Shown: positions 1-6,850 of the stretch, in pieces | Position numbering within the stretch: position 1 is the first letter of the stretch | Layout of the letters: every line of letters begins with the position of its first letter | Assembly: GCA_030668565.1 (NCBI GenBank) | Contig: DAOVFD010000006.1 | Location: forward strand, 1-16,878 | Length of the DNA: 16,878 bases | Source: Microcaldota archaeon | GTDB taxonomy: Archaea; Micrarchaeota; Micrarchaeia; Anstonellales; Bilamarchaeaceae | Reading direction: 5' to 3' | Position numbers and translations under genes: made by a program | The notes under the pieces: model-generated | The model's database searches: none | What the model saw: only the letters and a program-made list of their open reading frames with translations | Told to the model about the DNA's origin: nothing

Positions 1-1
1 A

Positions 2-148
2 CAGAAAAACAGCATGGCGATATCCAAGATACTGCTCTATCTTGTAGTGGCACCTTTATTCTCGCTGTTGGTGACGGTAATATTCATAAAAGAGATTACA
101 AAACTGCTGGGAAGTGAGATAGGACTGAATGTTATGAAAGCAGTATAG
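2..148 (+). CDS. C-terminal end of an unidentified membrane protein (partial)
   Basis: The frame is open from the window edge to a TAG at 146-148 and gives the last 48 residues of a protein. Residues about 8-31 form a hydrophobic segment (ILLYLVVAPLFSLLVTVIF), followed by a short amphipathic tail with KEITKLLG and ending in MKAV. This reads as the last membrane helix of an integral membrane protein plus a short tail. I do not recognise the family from the tail alone. The gene converges on guaA subunit B, and a 10-bp inverted repeat starts right after its stop codon. The composition is protein-like and the frame is continuous, but the start lies outside the window. Confidence 0.6.
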   Translation, partial: QKNSMAISKILLYLVVAPLFSLLVTVIFIKEITKLLGSEIGLNVMKAV

Positions 149-182
149 GAAAGGCAACTTCTGTACACTCATGTTGCCTTTC
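149..182. terminator. 10-bp stem-loop right after the membrane protein stop
   Basis: GAAAGGCAAC at 149-158 pairs perfectly with GTTGCCTTTC at 173-182 around a 14-base loop. The left arm begins at the base after the TAG. No T-run follows directly, so this is not a classical intrinsic terminator. It could mark or protect the 3' end of the plus-strand mRNA, or of the guaA mRNA arriving from the other side. Confidence 0.5.
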
Positions 183-214
183 ATACCTGACCTGAGAATA
201 TGCTTAGGTTACAG

Positions 215-264
215 GAAAGAACTCCGTTCTTTCAGTCCAAAGGACTTTAGGGAGTCTGAAAGAA
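215..264. repeat. Interlocking inverted repeats that can form two mutually exclusive hairpins
   Basis: GAAAGAAC (215-222) pairs with GTTCTTTC (226-233) around a 3-base loop. The middle block, TTCTTTCAG (227-235), can instead pair with CTGAAAGAA (256-264), a 9-bp stem. A small hairpin, AGTCC/GGACT (234-238 with 242-246), sits inside. The word GAAAGAA thus occurs twice as a direct repeat with one inverted copy between. A short T-run (283-287) follows on the plus strand. The block lies in the 3' untranslated region of both converging genes. Its function is unknown. Confidence 0.55.
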
Positions 265-290
265 AACCCAGGAATAGCATAATTTTTCTT

Positions 291-1247
291 TCATTCCATC
301 TCGATTGTTCCGGGTGGTTTGTTTGTAACATCGTAAACAACCCTGCCGATGCTTCTTATCTCGTTTGTTATTCTTGTGGATATTTTTTCAAGAGTTTCAA
401 ACGGTATGCGCGAGAAATTGGCTGTCATTCCATCAAGACTTCTGACTGCCCTTACGACAACCACATACTGGTATGCCCTTTCATCCCCCCTCACTCCTAC
501 TGTTTTTGTCGGAAGAAGTGCGGCAAAGTACTGCCATGGTCTTTCCATCTTTTTTTCTTTTGCCGCCTTTTCGAGTTCATCTTCAACTATTGCACATGCC
601 TCCCTTACAATTTCGACCTTCTCGGGAGTTACTTCGCCGACAACACGTATTGCGAGTGCCGGTCCTGGAAAAGGCTGGCGCTCTGCGATTGAATCCGGGA
701 GATTAAGTTTCTTTGCAACAATCCTTACCTCATGCTTGTAAAGTTCACGGAGGGGTTCGCATAGTTTAAGATGCATTTTTTCAGGAAGACCACCGACATT
801 GTGATGGCTTTTTATCGTATCCCTGCCAAGTCCGCCGCTTTCTATCCAGTCGGGTGCAATAGTCCCCTGGATGAGATACTTGACATCATGTTTCTTTGCC
901 TCTTCCTCGAAAATCCTTACGAAAAGCTCTCCTATCTTTTTTCTTTTTTCTTCCGGGTCGGCTACGCCTTTCAGGGCAGCGAAGAACTTCTCTTTCGCGT
1001 CTGTTACTATCAGGTTTACGCCGACTTCCCTGGCTATTTTCAGCACGTTTCCGGTTTCTCCTTTTCTCATCAGGCCGGTATCGACATAAACAACAATGAG
1101 CTGCTCCGGGATTGCCTTGGCTGCAAGCGTTGCCGCAACGAATGAATCCACACCACCGGAAAGTGCGGTAATCGCTCTTCCGTCTCCTACCGTCTTTTTG
1201 ATATCCTCTGTTGCCTCCTCTATGAATTTTTCCGAATTGAATGCCAT
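291..1247 (-). CDS. guaAB: GMP synthase subunit B (ATP pyrophosphatase subunit)
   Basis: This subunit makes GMP from XMP, ATP and ammonia in purine synthesis. In archaea the glutaminase that supplies the ammonia is a separate protein, and it is not encoded in this window. The product of 318 residues has the N-type ATP pyrophosphatase P-loop SGGVDS near residues 30-35, then DTGL and the HHNVGGLP region. The C-terminal dimerisation domain ends in the family signature NKPPGTIEME. The frame opens 19 codons earlier at 1304, but that extension is unlike the family and overlaps the cysS promoter. The ATG at 1247 gives the usual archaeal length and has AGGTTGTGAG just upstream. The gene is divergent from cysS. 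The ATPase assignment is secure. Confidence 0.95.
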   Translation of the reverse strand: MAFNSEKFIEEATEDIKKTVGDGRAITALSGGVDSFVAATLAAKAIPEQLIVVYVDTGLMRKGETGNVLKIAREVGVNLIVTDAKEKFFAALKGVADPEEKRKKIGELFVRIFEEEAKKHDVKYLIQGTIAPDWIESGGLGRDTIKSHHNVGGLPEKMHLKLCEPLRELYKHEVRIVAKKLNLPDSIAERQPFPGPALAIRVVGEVTPEKVEIVREACAIVEDELEKAAKEKKMERPWQYFAALLPTKTVGVRGDERAYQYVVVVRAVRSLDGMTANFSRIPFETLEKISTRITNEIRSIGRVVYDVTNKPPGTIEME

Positions 1248-1320
1248 GCTCACAACCTTTAGGATATATTCTTGATAGACAAAGATTTTATTGTTTACTG
1301 ACATTAAGATTCTGGATAAA
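1248..1320. promoter_or_regulatory. Divergent promoter region between guaA subunit B and cysS
   Basis: These 73 bases must hold both promoters. TTTTATT at 1286-1292 is a TATA-like element, centred about 32 bases before the cysS ATG and about 42 before the guaA ATG on the other strand. ATATATT at 1264-1270 is a second candidate but sits only about 20 bases from the guaA start. The exact boxes are uncertain. Confidence 0.4.
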
Positions 1321-2769
1321 ATGAAAATCTACGATTCTTTAATCAGGAACTTTACGGAATTCGAACCGATAGAAGACAAAAAAGTCGTGATGTACGTCTG
1401 CGGCCTTACGCCTTATGACAGCGCACATCTCGGACATGCAAGAACATACGTTGCATTCGACGTTATCAAGAGATACCTGATAAAAAAAGGATACAAGGTT
1501 TACCATATCCAGAACATAACTGATGTCGAGGACAAGATAATAAACAGATGCCGGGAAACGGGTGACAATCCGAAAGAACTGACAGGGAGGGTGCATGAGG
1601 AAGCACTCGAACTGTTCGACAAGCTGAACATAAAGAGGGCGGATGTTTATCCAAAAGTAACAGAACACATACCGGACATAATCGATATAATAAAGAAAAT
1701 AATCGAAAACGACTATGCCTATGAAACAAAAACAGGCGTTTATTTTGACGTCACCAAGTTTGCGGGCTACGGAAGGCTTTCGGGGCAGAATCTTGAGGAG
1801 ATAAACCGAGGGCAGCGGGTGAATGTTGATAAAACAAAGAAAGACCCTGCTGATTTTGCTCTCTGGAAAAAAGGAGAGGACCTCATAACATTTGACAGCC
1901 CGTGGGGGAAGGGGAGACCGGGGTGGCATATAGAATGCTCAGCCCTTTCAATGAAGTATGCGGGGAGGCCCACGCTTGATATTCATGGTGGTGCGCGCGA
2001 CCTCATATTCCCGCATCACGAAAATGAGATAGCACAGAGCGAAGCTGCTACCGGCAAACTGTTTTCCAAGTACTGGATGCACACGGGATTCCTTACCGTC
2101 GAGGGAGAGAAGATGAGCAAGTCTCTTGGCAACTTTGTAACATTGAAGGATTGTTTGGAAAGGTTCAGCCCGAATGCCCTGAGGTTCTTCTTCGTACACG
2201 TTCATTACAGAAGTCCTATAGATTACGATGAAAAAGCAATAGTGGCGGCCGGGGAAAGTATTGAAAGAATCCTCAATGTTCTCAGGCTGATAAGGGAAAA
2301 CGAAAGCAAGAAGGATGTTAAAAACGAAGAATTCAGGAAAAAAACGGATGAATACATTAACGGATTCTATGCCGCGATGGATGATGACTTTGATGCTCCA
2401 CAGGCAATAGCAAACCTGTTCAATCTGGTAAAGGCAGTGAACGTTGAGCTTGAAAAAGAAGGCATAGACCAGGAAGCCGTCAGTTCTGTTGCACACATGA
2501 TAAGGGATATGCTCTGGGTTCTCGGAATCAAAGAGGAAACCGTTACGCTGGAAGACAGGAAAGAGCAGCTGCTTTCATTGGCAGAGAGGTTCAAGATAGA
2601 CCAGGGTCTTCCGCTTGAAGAAATACTCAAAAAATTCATCGAGGCAAGAGAGGAGGCAAGAAAAAGAAAGGATTACGAAACTTCGGACAGCATAAGAAGC
2701 AGGCTTAAGGAGATTGGGATAATACTCGAGGACAAGAAAAAGGGCGGGACCGCCTGGAGGATTGAGTGA
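1321..2769 (+). CDS. cysS: Cysteinyl-tRNA synthetase
   Basis: This class I aminoacyl-tRNA synthetase charges tRNA-Cys with cysteine. The 482-residue product has all the hallmarks: MYVCGLTPYDSAHLGHART with the zinc-ligand Cys27 and the HIGH-box variant HLGH at 36-39, WHIEC with Cys206, the HHENE zinc region at 232-236, and KMSKS at 264-268. An alpha-helical anticodon-binding region follows. The frame opens at 1291, but the ATG at 1321 (MKIYDSL) matches the usual N-terminus and lies about 32 bases after a TATA-like element. The stop codon overlaps the archease start by one base (TGATG), so the two are co-transcribed. A functional CysRS means that direct charging operates here. Confidence 0.97.
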   Translation: MKIYDSLIRNFTEFEPIEDKKVVMYVCGLTPYDSAHLGHARTYVAFDVIKRYLIKKGYKVYHIQNITDVEDKIINRCRETGDNPKELTGRVHEEALELFDKLNIKRADVYPKVTEHIPDIIDIIKKIIENDYAYETKTGVYFDVTKFAGYGRLSGQNLEEINRGQRVNVDKTKKDPADFALWKKGEDLITFDSPWGKGRPGWHIECSALSMKYAGRPTLDIHGGARDLIFPHHENEIAQSEAATGKLFSKYWMHTGFLTVEGEKMSKSLGNFVTLKDCLERFSPNALRFFFVHVHYRSPIDYDEKAIVAAGESIERILNVLRLIRENESKKDVKNEEFRKKTDEYINGFYAAMDDDFDAPQAIANLFNLVKAVNVELEKEGIDQEAVSSVAHMIRDMLWVLGIKEETVTLEDRKEQLLSLAERFKIDQGLPLEEILKKFIEAREEARKRKDYETSDSIRSRLKEIGIILEDKKKGGTAWRIE

Positions 2770-3155
2770 TGTACAGATTTCTTGAACACCCTTCTGATTT
2801 GATGATAGAAGGAAAAAACAGGAGCTTTGAAAAGGCCCTTGAGGCTGTTGCTAATGGGATGTTCACCCAGATGGGAGAAGCTGAAGAAAAGGAAACAATT
2901 GAGATAGAATCAAGCAAGAGTAATCTGGAAGACCTGATTATCGATTCCCTTTCGAAGATTATTGCAGAATGTGAAATCGTTCCGTTTACTCCGAAGCGCG
3001 CAGAGGTGACCAGAACAGACGGGAATAGTGTAAAGATTAAGGTTTTCGGTGAGAAGAAACAGCCTGAAAACATAATAAAGGGCGCCACTTACCATGAACT
3101 TCAGATAAGGGAGGAAGAAAGCGGGTGGACGATAATTGTTCTTTTTGATATCTAG
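2769..3155 (+). CDS. Archease
   Basis: Archease is a small protein known to accelerate and broaden the action of the RtcB RNA ligase in tRNA splicing; in other archaea it has also been linked to a tRNA methyltransferase. The 128-residue product begins YRFLEHPSD, where Asp10 is the expected metal ligand, continues with the family helix FEKALEAVANGMF, and contains KGATYHELQI. It ends in the family tail IIVLFDI with the conserved C-terminal Asp. The ATG at 2769 shares its A with the cysS TGA; a GTG one codon earlier is possible but less likely. RtcB is not in this window. The tRNA intron at 9291-9312 shows that the cell needs tRNA ligation, which fits. Confidence 0.93.
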   Translation: MYRFLEHPSDLMIEGKNRSFEKALEAVANGMFTQMGEAEEKETIEIESSKSNLEDLIIDSLSKIIAECEIVPFTPKRAEVTRTDGNSVKIKVFGEKKQPENIIKGATYHELQIREEESGWTIIVLFDI

Positions 3156-3853
3156 CCTTTCCTGTATCCTTTCGTATCCACACCCTTTCCCAATAGAAGA
3201 AGGATATCGCTCCAGAGCCAGAGGATGAGGGTCCTGAAGAATCCGTCTTCCCTGAACCTCCTGTCCGAGAGAGTTAGAATAATGTCTTTATCGTATTTCA
3301 CATTTTTTGAAGGAGGCAGCCTCTGCATCATGTCCATATCCTCGCATACAACAGAGCGGAAGCCTCCGACACTGAAGAATACACACCTCCTATAGGCCGA
3401 ATTGTTCGCTGCAAGCCAGTACTTTCCGGTAATTTTATGCGTGAGGGCTGCTGAATAGAATACCAATTTGGAATAGGTATTGTAGATGAATTTCCAGATT
3501 CCGGAATCGGATTCGTAGAGGTCAAGCCCGCCCACTGCGTGAATGTCTTTGTTTCTGAAGTGTGATTTTATCCTTGGGAGGAAATCCTTTGCCGGAACAC
3601 AGTCTGCATCCAGAAAAACAAAGATGTCGTTCTTTGCATGCTTTGCCCCTTCTGTTTTTGCAAGGCCTATTCCTTTCGGCTTCTGGAAAATTACCTTTGC
3701 ACCGTGCTTTCCCGCAGTCTCCGGTGTGCCGTCCTTGCTGTAGGCATCTACGATTATTATCTCGTCCTCCCCGTCCATCTGTACCTTTAGATGAGTCAAG
3801 AGTCTGTCGACGTTCTCCTTCTCATTAAGTGTGGGAATTATTATGCTCAACAC
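3152..3853 (-). CDS. Family 2 glycosyltransferase
   Basis: This is a cytoplasmic or membrane-associated GT-A fold enzyme that transfers a sugar from a nucleotide-sugar. The 233-residue product starts with SIIIPTLNE, has the nucleotide-binding IIIVDAYSKDGT (33-43), the metal-binding DAD motif (FLDADC, 80-85) and an ED pair (CEDMD, 170-174) as the likely catalytic region. No QXXRW motif is seen; a basic stretch, SDRRFRED, follows the ED pair. A hydrophobic, Trp-rich segment near 208-221 could touch the membrane. Acceptor and sugar cannot be told. The stop codon overlaps the archease stop within the palindrome CTAG. A TATA box centred 27 bases before the ATG suggests a leaderless mRNA. Confidence 0.9.
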   Translation of the reverse strand: MLSIIIPTLNEKENVDRLLTHLKVQMDGEDEIIIVDAYSKDGTPETAGKHGAKVIFQKPKGIGLAKTEGAKHAKNDIFVFLDADCVPAKDFLPRIKSHFRNKDIHAVGGLDLYESDSGIWKFIYNTYSKLVFYSAALTHKITGKYWLAANNSAYRRCVFFSVGGFRSVVCEDMDMMQRLPPSKNVKYDKDIILTLSDRRFREDGFFRTLILWLWSDILLLLGKGVDTKGYRKG

Positions 3854-3876
3854 GTGAGAACATGAAGTTAAAGTCC

Positions 3877-3883
3877 TTAAAAA
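3877..3883. promoter_or_regulatory. Central TATA element between the glycosyltransferase and the lipoprotein gene
   Basis: TTAAAAA at 3877-3883, within CCTTAAAAACC, is centred 27 bases from the glycosyltransferase ATG on the minus strand and 34 bases from the lipoprotein ATG on the plus strand. The intergenic gap is only 60 bases, and this is the best box for both genes. AAATATT at 3894-3900 lies too close to the plus-strand start to act as its TATA box. Confidence 0.5.
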
Positions 3884-3913
3884 CCTTGTTGTGAAATATT
3901 TTGTGGTGAAAAA

Positions 3914-4216
3914 ATGAGAATGGTTTACCTTATTGCAATCCTGCTGCTTTTATTCGGCTGTATCGGGGAAATTACCCCGCTCAAGGAACTTAACGATAAT
4001 CCGGGTGATTATCTGGGAAAAGAGGTAATCATCAGGGGAGCTGTTAAGGACAGTTTGAAGCTTGGTCAGCTTTCCGGTTATACCCTGACAGACGGAAACG
4101 TCTCTATAAAGGTTTCGAGCAAATCACTGCCTGAGGAAGGAAAGGAGATTACTGTAACCGGAATCTGGACAAGAGATACGATATTCGGGTACTATCTTCT
4201 TGAAAAATCAGAATAG
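3914..4216 (+). CDS. Small secreted lipoprotein with an OB-fold-like domain
   Basis: The 100-residue product begins with a short basic end, a hydrophobic run (YLIAILLLLFG) and a lipobox cysteine at residue 16, so it is probably exported and lipid-anchored to the outer face of the membrane. The remainder (about 22-97) has the pattern of a small OB-fold beta barrel of the tRNA_anti-like kind: LKELNDNPGDYLGKEVIIRGAV, then YTLTDGNVSIKV and GKEITVTGIW. Such exported OB proteins are common in archaea and their ligand is generally unknown. GGTGA at 3905-3909 is a Shine-Dalgarno site four bases before the ATG. The stop abuts the stop of the next, converging gene with no gap. Confidence 0.8.
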   Translation: MRMVYLIAILLLLFGCIGEITPLKELNDNPGDYLGKEVIIRGAVKDSLKLGQLSGYTLTDGNVSIKVSSKSLPEEGKEITVTGIWTRDTIFGYYLLEKSE

Positions 4217-4594
4217 TTACTCTTTCTTTTCTTTTTCTTCCTTTCTCCTGATTATTGCAGATTCAACACCTGCGCCTATCGTTACGACTATGATAACGCC
4301 AGCCAAAACAGCATATTCCCAATTGTCCTTTATGTCCTGCTTCGTTACAGAACATGCTGGGATAAAAGGAGTTGAAAGAAGGGCCCAACGCCACAGTTTT
4401 TTCACAGTTCGGGTTACTGTACTGCCTCTTTCACTTTTTGCTTCCGGTTGTATCTCGCGCGATTTACCCTGATGTTCGCAAAAAACAGACTGTCTGCTGA
4501 GAAACCTTCTTTTTTCACGAGAACCAGTTGTATTTGGCCTAGTATTTGGCCTATAGAGATTGGTTCGTTGTCTGGTAAACTGTGTTCTGTGCAT
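4217..4594 (-). CDS. Small basic protein with a C-terminal membrane segment, unknown function
   Basis: The 125-residue product matches no family I recognise. Its first 65 residues are Arg/Ser/Thr-rich with few hydrophobics and include RPNTRPNT from a 12-base tandem repeat. A weak hydrophobic stretch (WRWALLSTPFIPACSV, 68-83) precedes a clear membrane helix (94-110, YAVLAGVIIVVTIGAGV) and a charged tail, RRKEEKEKKE. It could be a tail-anchored or two-helix membrane protein. Support for a real gene: a TATA box (4618-4626) centred 27 bases before the only in-frame ATG, the spacing expected of a leaderless mRNA, and an end that exactly meets the neighbour's stop. The odd N-terminal composition keeps confidence moderate. 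Confidence 0.6.
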   Translation of the reverse strand: MHRTQFTRQRTNLYRPNTRPNTTGSREKRRFLSRQSVFCEHQGKSREIQPEAKSERGSTVTRTVKKLWRWALLSTPFIPACSVTKQDIKDNWEYAVLAGVIIVVTIGAGVESAIIRRKEEKEKKE

Positions 4595-4617
4595 GTTAAA
4601 ACCTGTTATTACAAATG

Positions 4618-4626
4618 TTTAAAAAC
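4618..4626 (-). promoter_or_regulatory. TATA box for the basic membrane protein
   Basis: On the minus strand this reads GTTTTTAAA. It is centred 27 bases before the ATG at 4594 and lies just past the stop of the upstream helical-repeat gene, so the small gene probably has its own promoter. Confidence 0.55.
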
Positions 4627-4631
4627 TTGTT

Positions 4632-5726
4632 CTAGCGGCTGGCCACTTTTTTGTGTGGAGCAGACGGGGGTAAAGCTCTCGCACGAACCTTTGGCTTCGG
4701 TATCGTATATCTGCTAATCAGCTGATAGCCGCTTTCCCTTCTTTTGAGAATCTTACCGAATATATCTGTGACCCTTTTGTCCCCTTGAGTGGCCAATGCT
4801 GCCGCAGCCTCCCTTGCCATTCCTTCATTACCTGCTCTCTTTACAACGTGAAAAAGAACATTCTGGATGTCTTCTTTGAGTATCTCGGCTTCCTGGGGAT
4901 TATCATAGAACACTTCCTCCTTCCAGCTGGGGAAGGATTTGGCAAGAGAAGTGAGATGCCCCACTGCACTTACAGACTCAACTGTATCTGCTATTTTTCT
5001 TTCGTTCGTCTGCAGCATCAGGAGTCTCATCGAACCGTATACCGCAGATACAAAGTATCTCTTGGGATGTCCTTCATAAGGATAAAGACCCATGAAGGCC
5101 TTTTCATGATTCATTGCAAGTTTGAGGTCCTCTCTGGCCCTCACGATTGCTATTGATTCTTCCGCGGCTTCCCTTATCCACATATCCTTTCCTCTCGTCA
5201 TCTCGTCCAGGTTTTGCTTAACATCCGAACCGTTAAAGTTAGAAAGAAGTTCTACCACCCTGGAACGCACTTCAGGAGATTTTTTCTTTGCCATATACAG
5301 CAGCACTGTTTTTACAGTGGACATGAATTTCTCAATGTTCATGCCTGGGAATTTATCCTTTCCCTCCTTTATCCTTAGTATTTTGCTTCCAGCCTGGATA
5401 ACGCCTATTGACGCCTGGAAATCAATAGCCGAATCAACAACAAGCGGCATAAACAGATATTCATACACCTCAGCGTCTATCCTGTTGGTTATTTTTACAA
5501 GAGACCTTCCCAAATCGACAAGCTTCTCGTATGAGATGTTGTTCTCTTTCGTAAGGCCAATAAGAGTAGCATCAAAAAGCTCGAAAACAGCTGCCTTATA
5601 TCTCTCAGTATCCACTCCGAGAATCTCGAGCTGGTGCAGTTTTTTCAGTACTTTCTCTGCCATCTTGCCATTCCCGTTTGCGAGCTCTTCGAGCACTATA
5701 TTTTGCACTACAGTATGCTTTTCCAT
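4632..5726 (-). CDS. Alpha-helical (HEAT-like) cytosolic protein, unknown function
   Basis: The 364-residue product is almost entirely predicted helix, with repeated amphipathic pairs such as MAEKVLKKLHQLEIL, SPEVRSRVVELLSNF, MWIREAAEESIAIV and MAREAAAALATQG. This resembles an irregular HEAT-type solenoid used for protein binding, but no catalytic motif or named family is recognisable. A flexible basic tail (IPKPKVRARALPPSAPHKK) ends the protein. There is no signal peptide or membrane helix. The frame opens with a TTG at 5744, but the ATG at 5726 is preferred because the TATA box at 5750-5757 is centred 27-28 bases before it, the spacing of a leaderless transcript. It is divergent from the ACT-domain gene, with separate TATA boxes. 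Confidence 0.8.
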   Translation of the reverse strand: MEKHTVVQNIVLEELANGNGKMAEKVLKKLHQLEILGVDTERYKAAVFELFDATLIGLTKENNISYEKLVDLGRSLVKITNRIDAEVYEYLFMPLVVDSAIDFQASIGVIQAGSKILRIKEGKDKFPGMNIEKFMSTVKTVLLYMAKKKSPEVRSRVVELLSNFNGSDVKQNLDEMTRGKDMWIREAAEESIAIVRAREDLKLAMNHEKAFMGLYPYEGHPKRYFVSAVYGSMRLLMLQTNERKIADTVESVSAVGHLTSLAKSFPSWKEEVFYDNPQEAEILKEDIQNVLFHVVKRAGNEGMAREAAAALATQGDKRVTDIFGKILKRRESGYQLISRYTIPKPKVRARALPPSAPHKKVASR

Positions 5727-5749
5727 GTTATATATTATGTGCAAACGTG

Positions 5750-5757
5750 TATTTAAG
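5750..5757 (-). promoter_or_regulatory. TATA box with BRE-like purines for the helical-repeat gene
   Basis: The minus strand reads AAAGGCTTAAATAC, a good archaeal BRE/TATA pattern. It is centred 27-28 bases before the ATG at 5726, which decides that start over the upstream TTG. Confidence 0.7.
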
Positions 5758-5785
5758 CCTTTCGTTTTTGGGTTTTTGGCGCAAA

Positions 5786-5824
5786 TTTATAATACTGCTC
5801 TTCCTATTCATCGAAGAGAGGTGA
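5786..5824 (+). promoter_or_regulatory. TATA box and strong Shine-Dalgarno site of the ACT-domain gene
   Basis: TTTATAAT at 5786-5793 predicts a start near 5816. GAGGTGA at 5818-5824 then lies in a leader of about 13 bases, four bases before the ATG. This is one of the few genes here with a full Shine-Dalgarno site, which suggests high expression. Confidence 0.65.
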
Positions 5825-5828
5825 AAAT

Positions 5829-6230
5829 ATGCCAAACGCAAGATTAGGAAGAGAGTTGAGTTTTTCAGCACCAGACAAGGTAGGGTTGCTGAACGGGATA
5901 AGCACAGAGCTGGCGAATGCCGGTGTAAATGTGGTTACTGTATGCGCCTATTCGATGGAGGGAAATGCCAACTTCATGATGGTTACCTCTGACAATGCAA
6001 AGGCAACAGAGGTTTTGAAGGCAAAGGAACATGAGGTAAAGGAGAATGAGGTTGTCCTCTATGACCTTGAAAACAAGGTAGGCGCTATTGCCGGGATGAC
6101 CAAAAAACTGGCGGATGCTGAGGTCAACATGGATTATTTCTATGGTACAACCGGGACACCCGAAGCTGCTGCGCTCTTGGTATTCAGTTCCAACAACAAT
6201 GCAAAGGCTGTTGAGGTTCTGAACGCCTAA
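5829..6230 (+). CDS. Tandem ACT-domain protein, probable amino-acid sensor
   Basis: The 133-residue product is two ACT domains and nothing else. The first runs from about 7 to 65 (LSFSAPDKVGLLNGISTELANAGVNV) and the second from about 73 to 132 (VVLYDLENKVGAIAGMTKKL, then VNMDYFYGT). The DKVG and NKVG turns with the following helices are the usual ligand-binding edges. Stand-alone tandem ACT proteins are thought to bind amino acids and act through partners, but the ligand is not readable here. A strong ribosome-binding site and a long poly-T terminator flank it as a single-gene unit. It has no enzyme domain, so it is not a truncated dehydrogenase. Confidence 0.88.
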   Translation: MPNARLGRELSFSAPDKVGLLNGISTELANAGVNVVTVCAYSMEGNANFMMVTSDNAKATEVLKAKEHEVKENEVVLYDLENKVGAIAGMTKKLADAEVNMDYFYGTTGTPEAAALLVFSSNNNAKAVEVLNA

Positions 6231-6232
6231 AA

Positions 6233-6248
6233 TTTTTTCTTTTTTTTT
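6233..6248 (+). terminator. Poly-T terminator after the ACT-domain gene
   Basis: Two T-runs (six, then nine T separated by one C) begin three bases after the stop codon. T-rich tracts without a stem are the common terminators of archaeal RNA polymerase. The next gene has its own TATA box directly downstream. Confidence 0.75.
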
Positions 6249-6256
6249 AGCAATCC

Positions 6257-6263
6257 TTAAATA
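6257..6263 (+). promoter_or_regulatory. TATA box for the four-helix membrane protein
   Basis: TTAAATA is centred 25 bases before the ATG at 6285, the spacing for a leaderless mRNA. No Shine-Dalgarno site is present. Confidence 0.65.
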
Positions 6264-6284
6264 TCTTATTTTCCTTCTCATCTC

Positions 6285-6791
6285 ATGACCGGTAAAAAAA
6301 TCAAGAGGAAAATGGAAAAGACGGGACCACTCCCTGCAAGAACAGGGATTATCAGGTGCAGTATTATCAAGGCAATATTAATGGCAGCGCTTCTGACAAT
6401 TATAGGTTTTGTCATACATACAGTAGCGGCGATTATGACGATGGACTACTATATGGACCCTGCCTACTTCGAGGTATGGAGCAAGGTTATGATGCCTGAG
6501 GTAGGACCTCCGCCCGTTGAATTCACATATCTGTCACTGGCATTCGGATTCATAACAGCCTTAATCTACGTCTGGGCATACAAGACAGTAGAGCCTGCAC
6601 TCTCAGGGTTTGATGGGTGGTTCAGGAAGGGCTTGCTTTTCGGGGCATTGCTGTTCTTAATCGGTACTGTGCCAGGAAGCCTCAGCTTATATCTGCTGAT
6701 TAATCTACCTGCGGCACTTATAGCCTGGTGGACTGTTAGTGGCCTTGTGATTGCACTGATAGACGGAGCAATAATAGCAAGATTCTGCTAG
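6285..6791 (+). CDS. Four-helix integral membrane protein, unknown function
   Basis: The 168-residue product has a basic N-terminal tail (KKIKRKMEKTG) and four hydrophobic helices at about 27-52, 82-100, 114-138 and 140-164. The loop between helices 1 and 2 carries acidic and aromatic residues (DYYMDPAYFEVW, then PPPVEF). Helices 3 and 4 are joined by a short PGS and NLP turn region, and helix 4 has WW and a buried acidic residue (LIDGAI). The layout recalls small uncharacterised four-helix membrane proteins found in bacteria and archaea. I cannot name a function. It is probably transcribed alone from its own promoter. Confidence 0.75.
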   Translation: MTGKKIKRKMEKTGPLPARTGIIRCSIIKAILMAALLTIIGFVIHTVAAIMTMDYYMDPAYFEVWSKVMMPEVGPPPVEFTYLSLAFGFITALIYVWAYKTVEPALSGFDGWFRKGLLFGALLFLIGTVPGSLSLYLLINLPAALIAWWTVSGLVIALIDGAIIARFC

Positions 6792-6820
6792 AAGAATATG
6801 TGGTAGAAAAGGGCAAACGG

Positions 6821-6828
6821 TTTTAAGA
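6821..6828 (+). promoter_or_regulatory. TATA box for the proline-rich protein
   Basis: TTTTAAGA is centred about 27 bases before the ATG at 6851, again predicting a leaderless mRNA. Confidence 0.6.
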
Positions 6829-6850
6829 ACTTCCACACAATAATCGATAC

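Noticed and set aside
149..290. C/D or H/ACA guide RNA in the gap
   Set aside because: CTGA words and an ACA occur, but there is no C box and no ACA at the right distance from a stem.
1248..1304. N-terminal extension of GMP synthase subunit B to 1304
   Set aside because: The extra 19 residues are unlike the family and would cover the cysS promoter region. The ATG at 1247 gives the usual length.
5122..5847. Long plus-strand open frame of 241 codons opposite the helical-repeat gene
   Set aside because: It is Ser/Thr/Phe-rich, as expected of an antisense shadow, has no promoter in place, and runs into the ACT gene's promoter and start.
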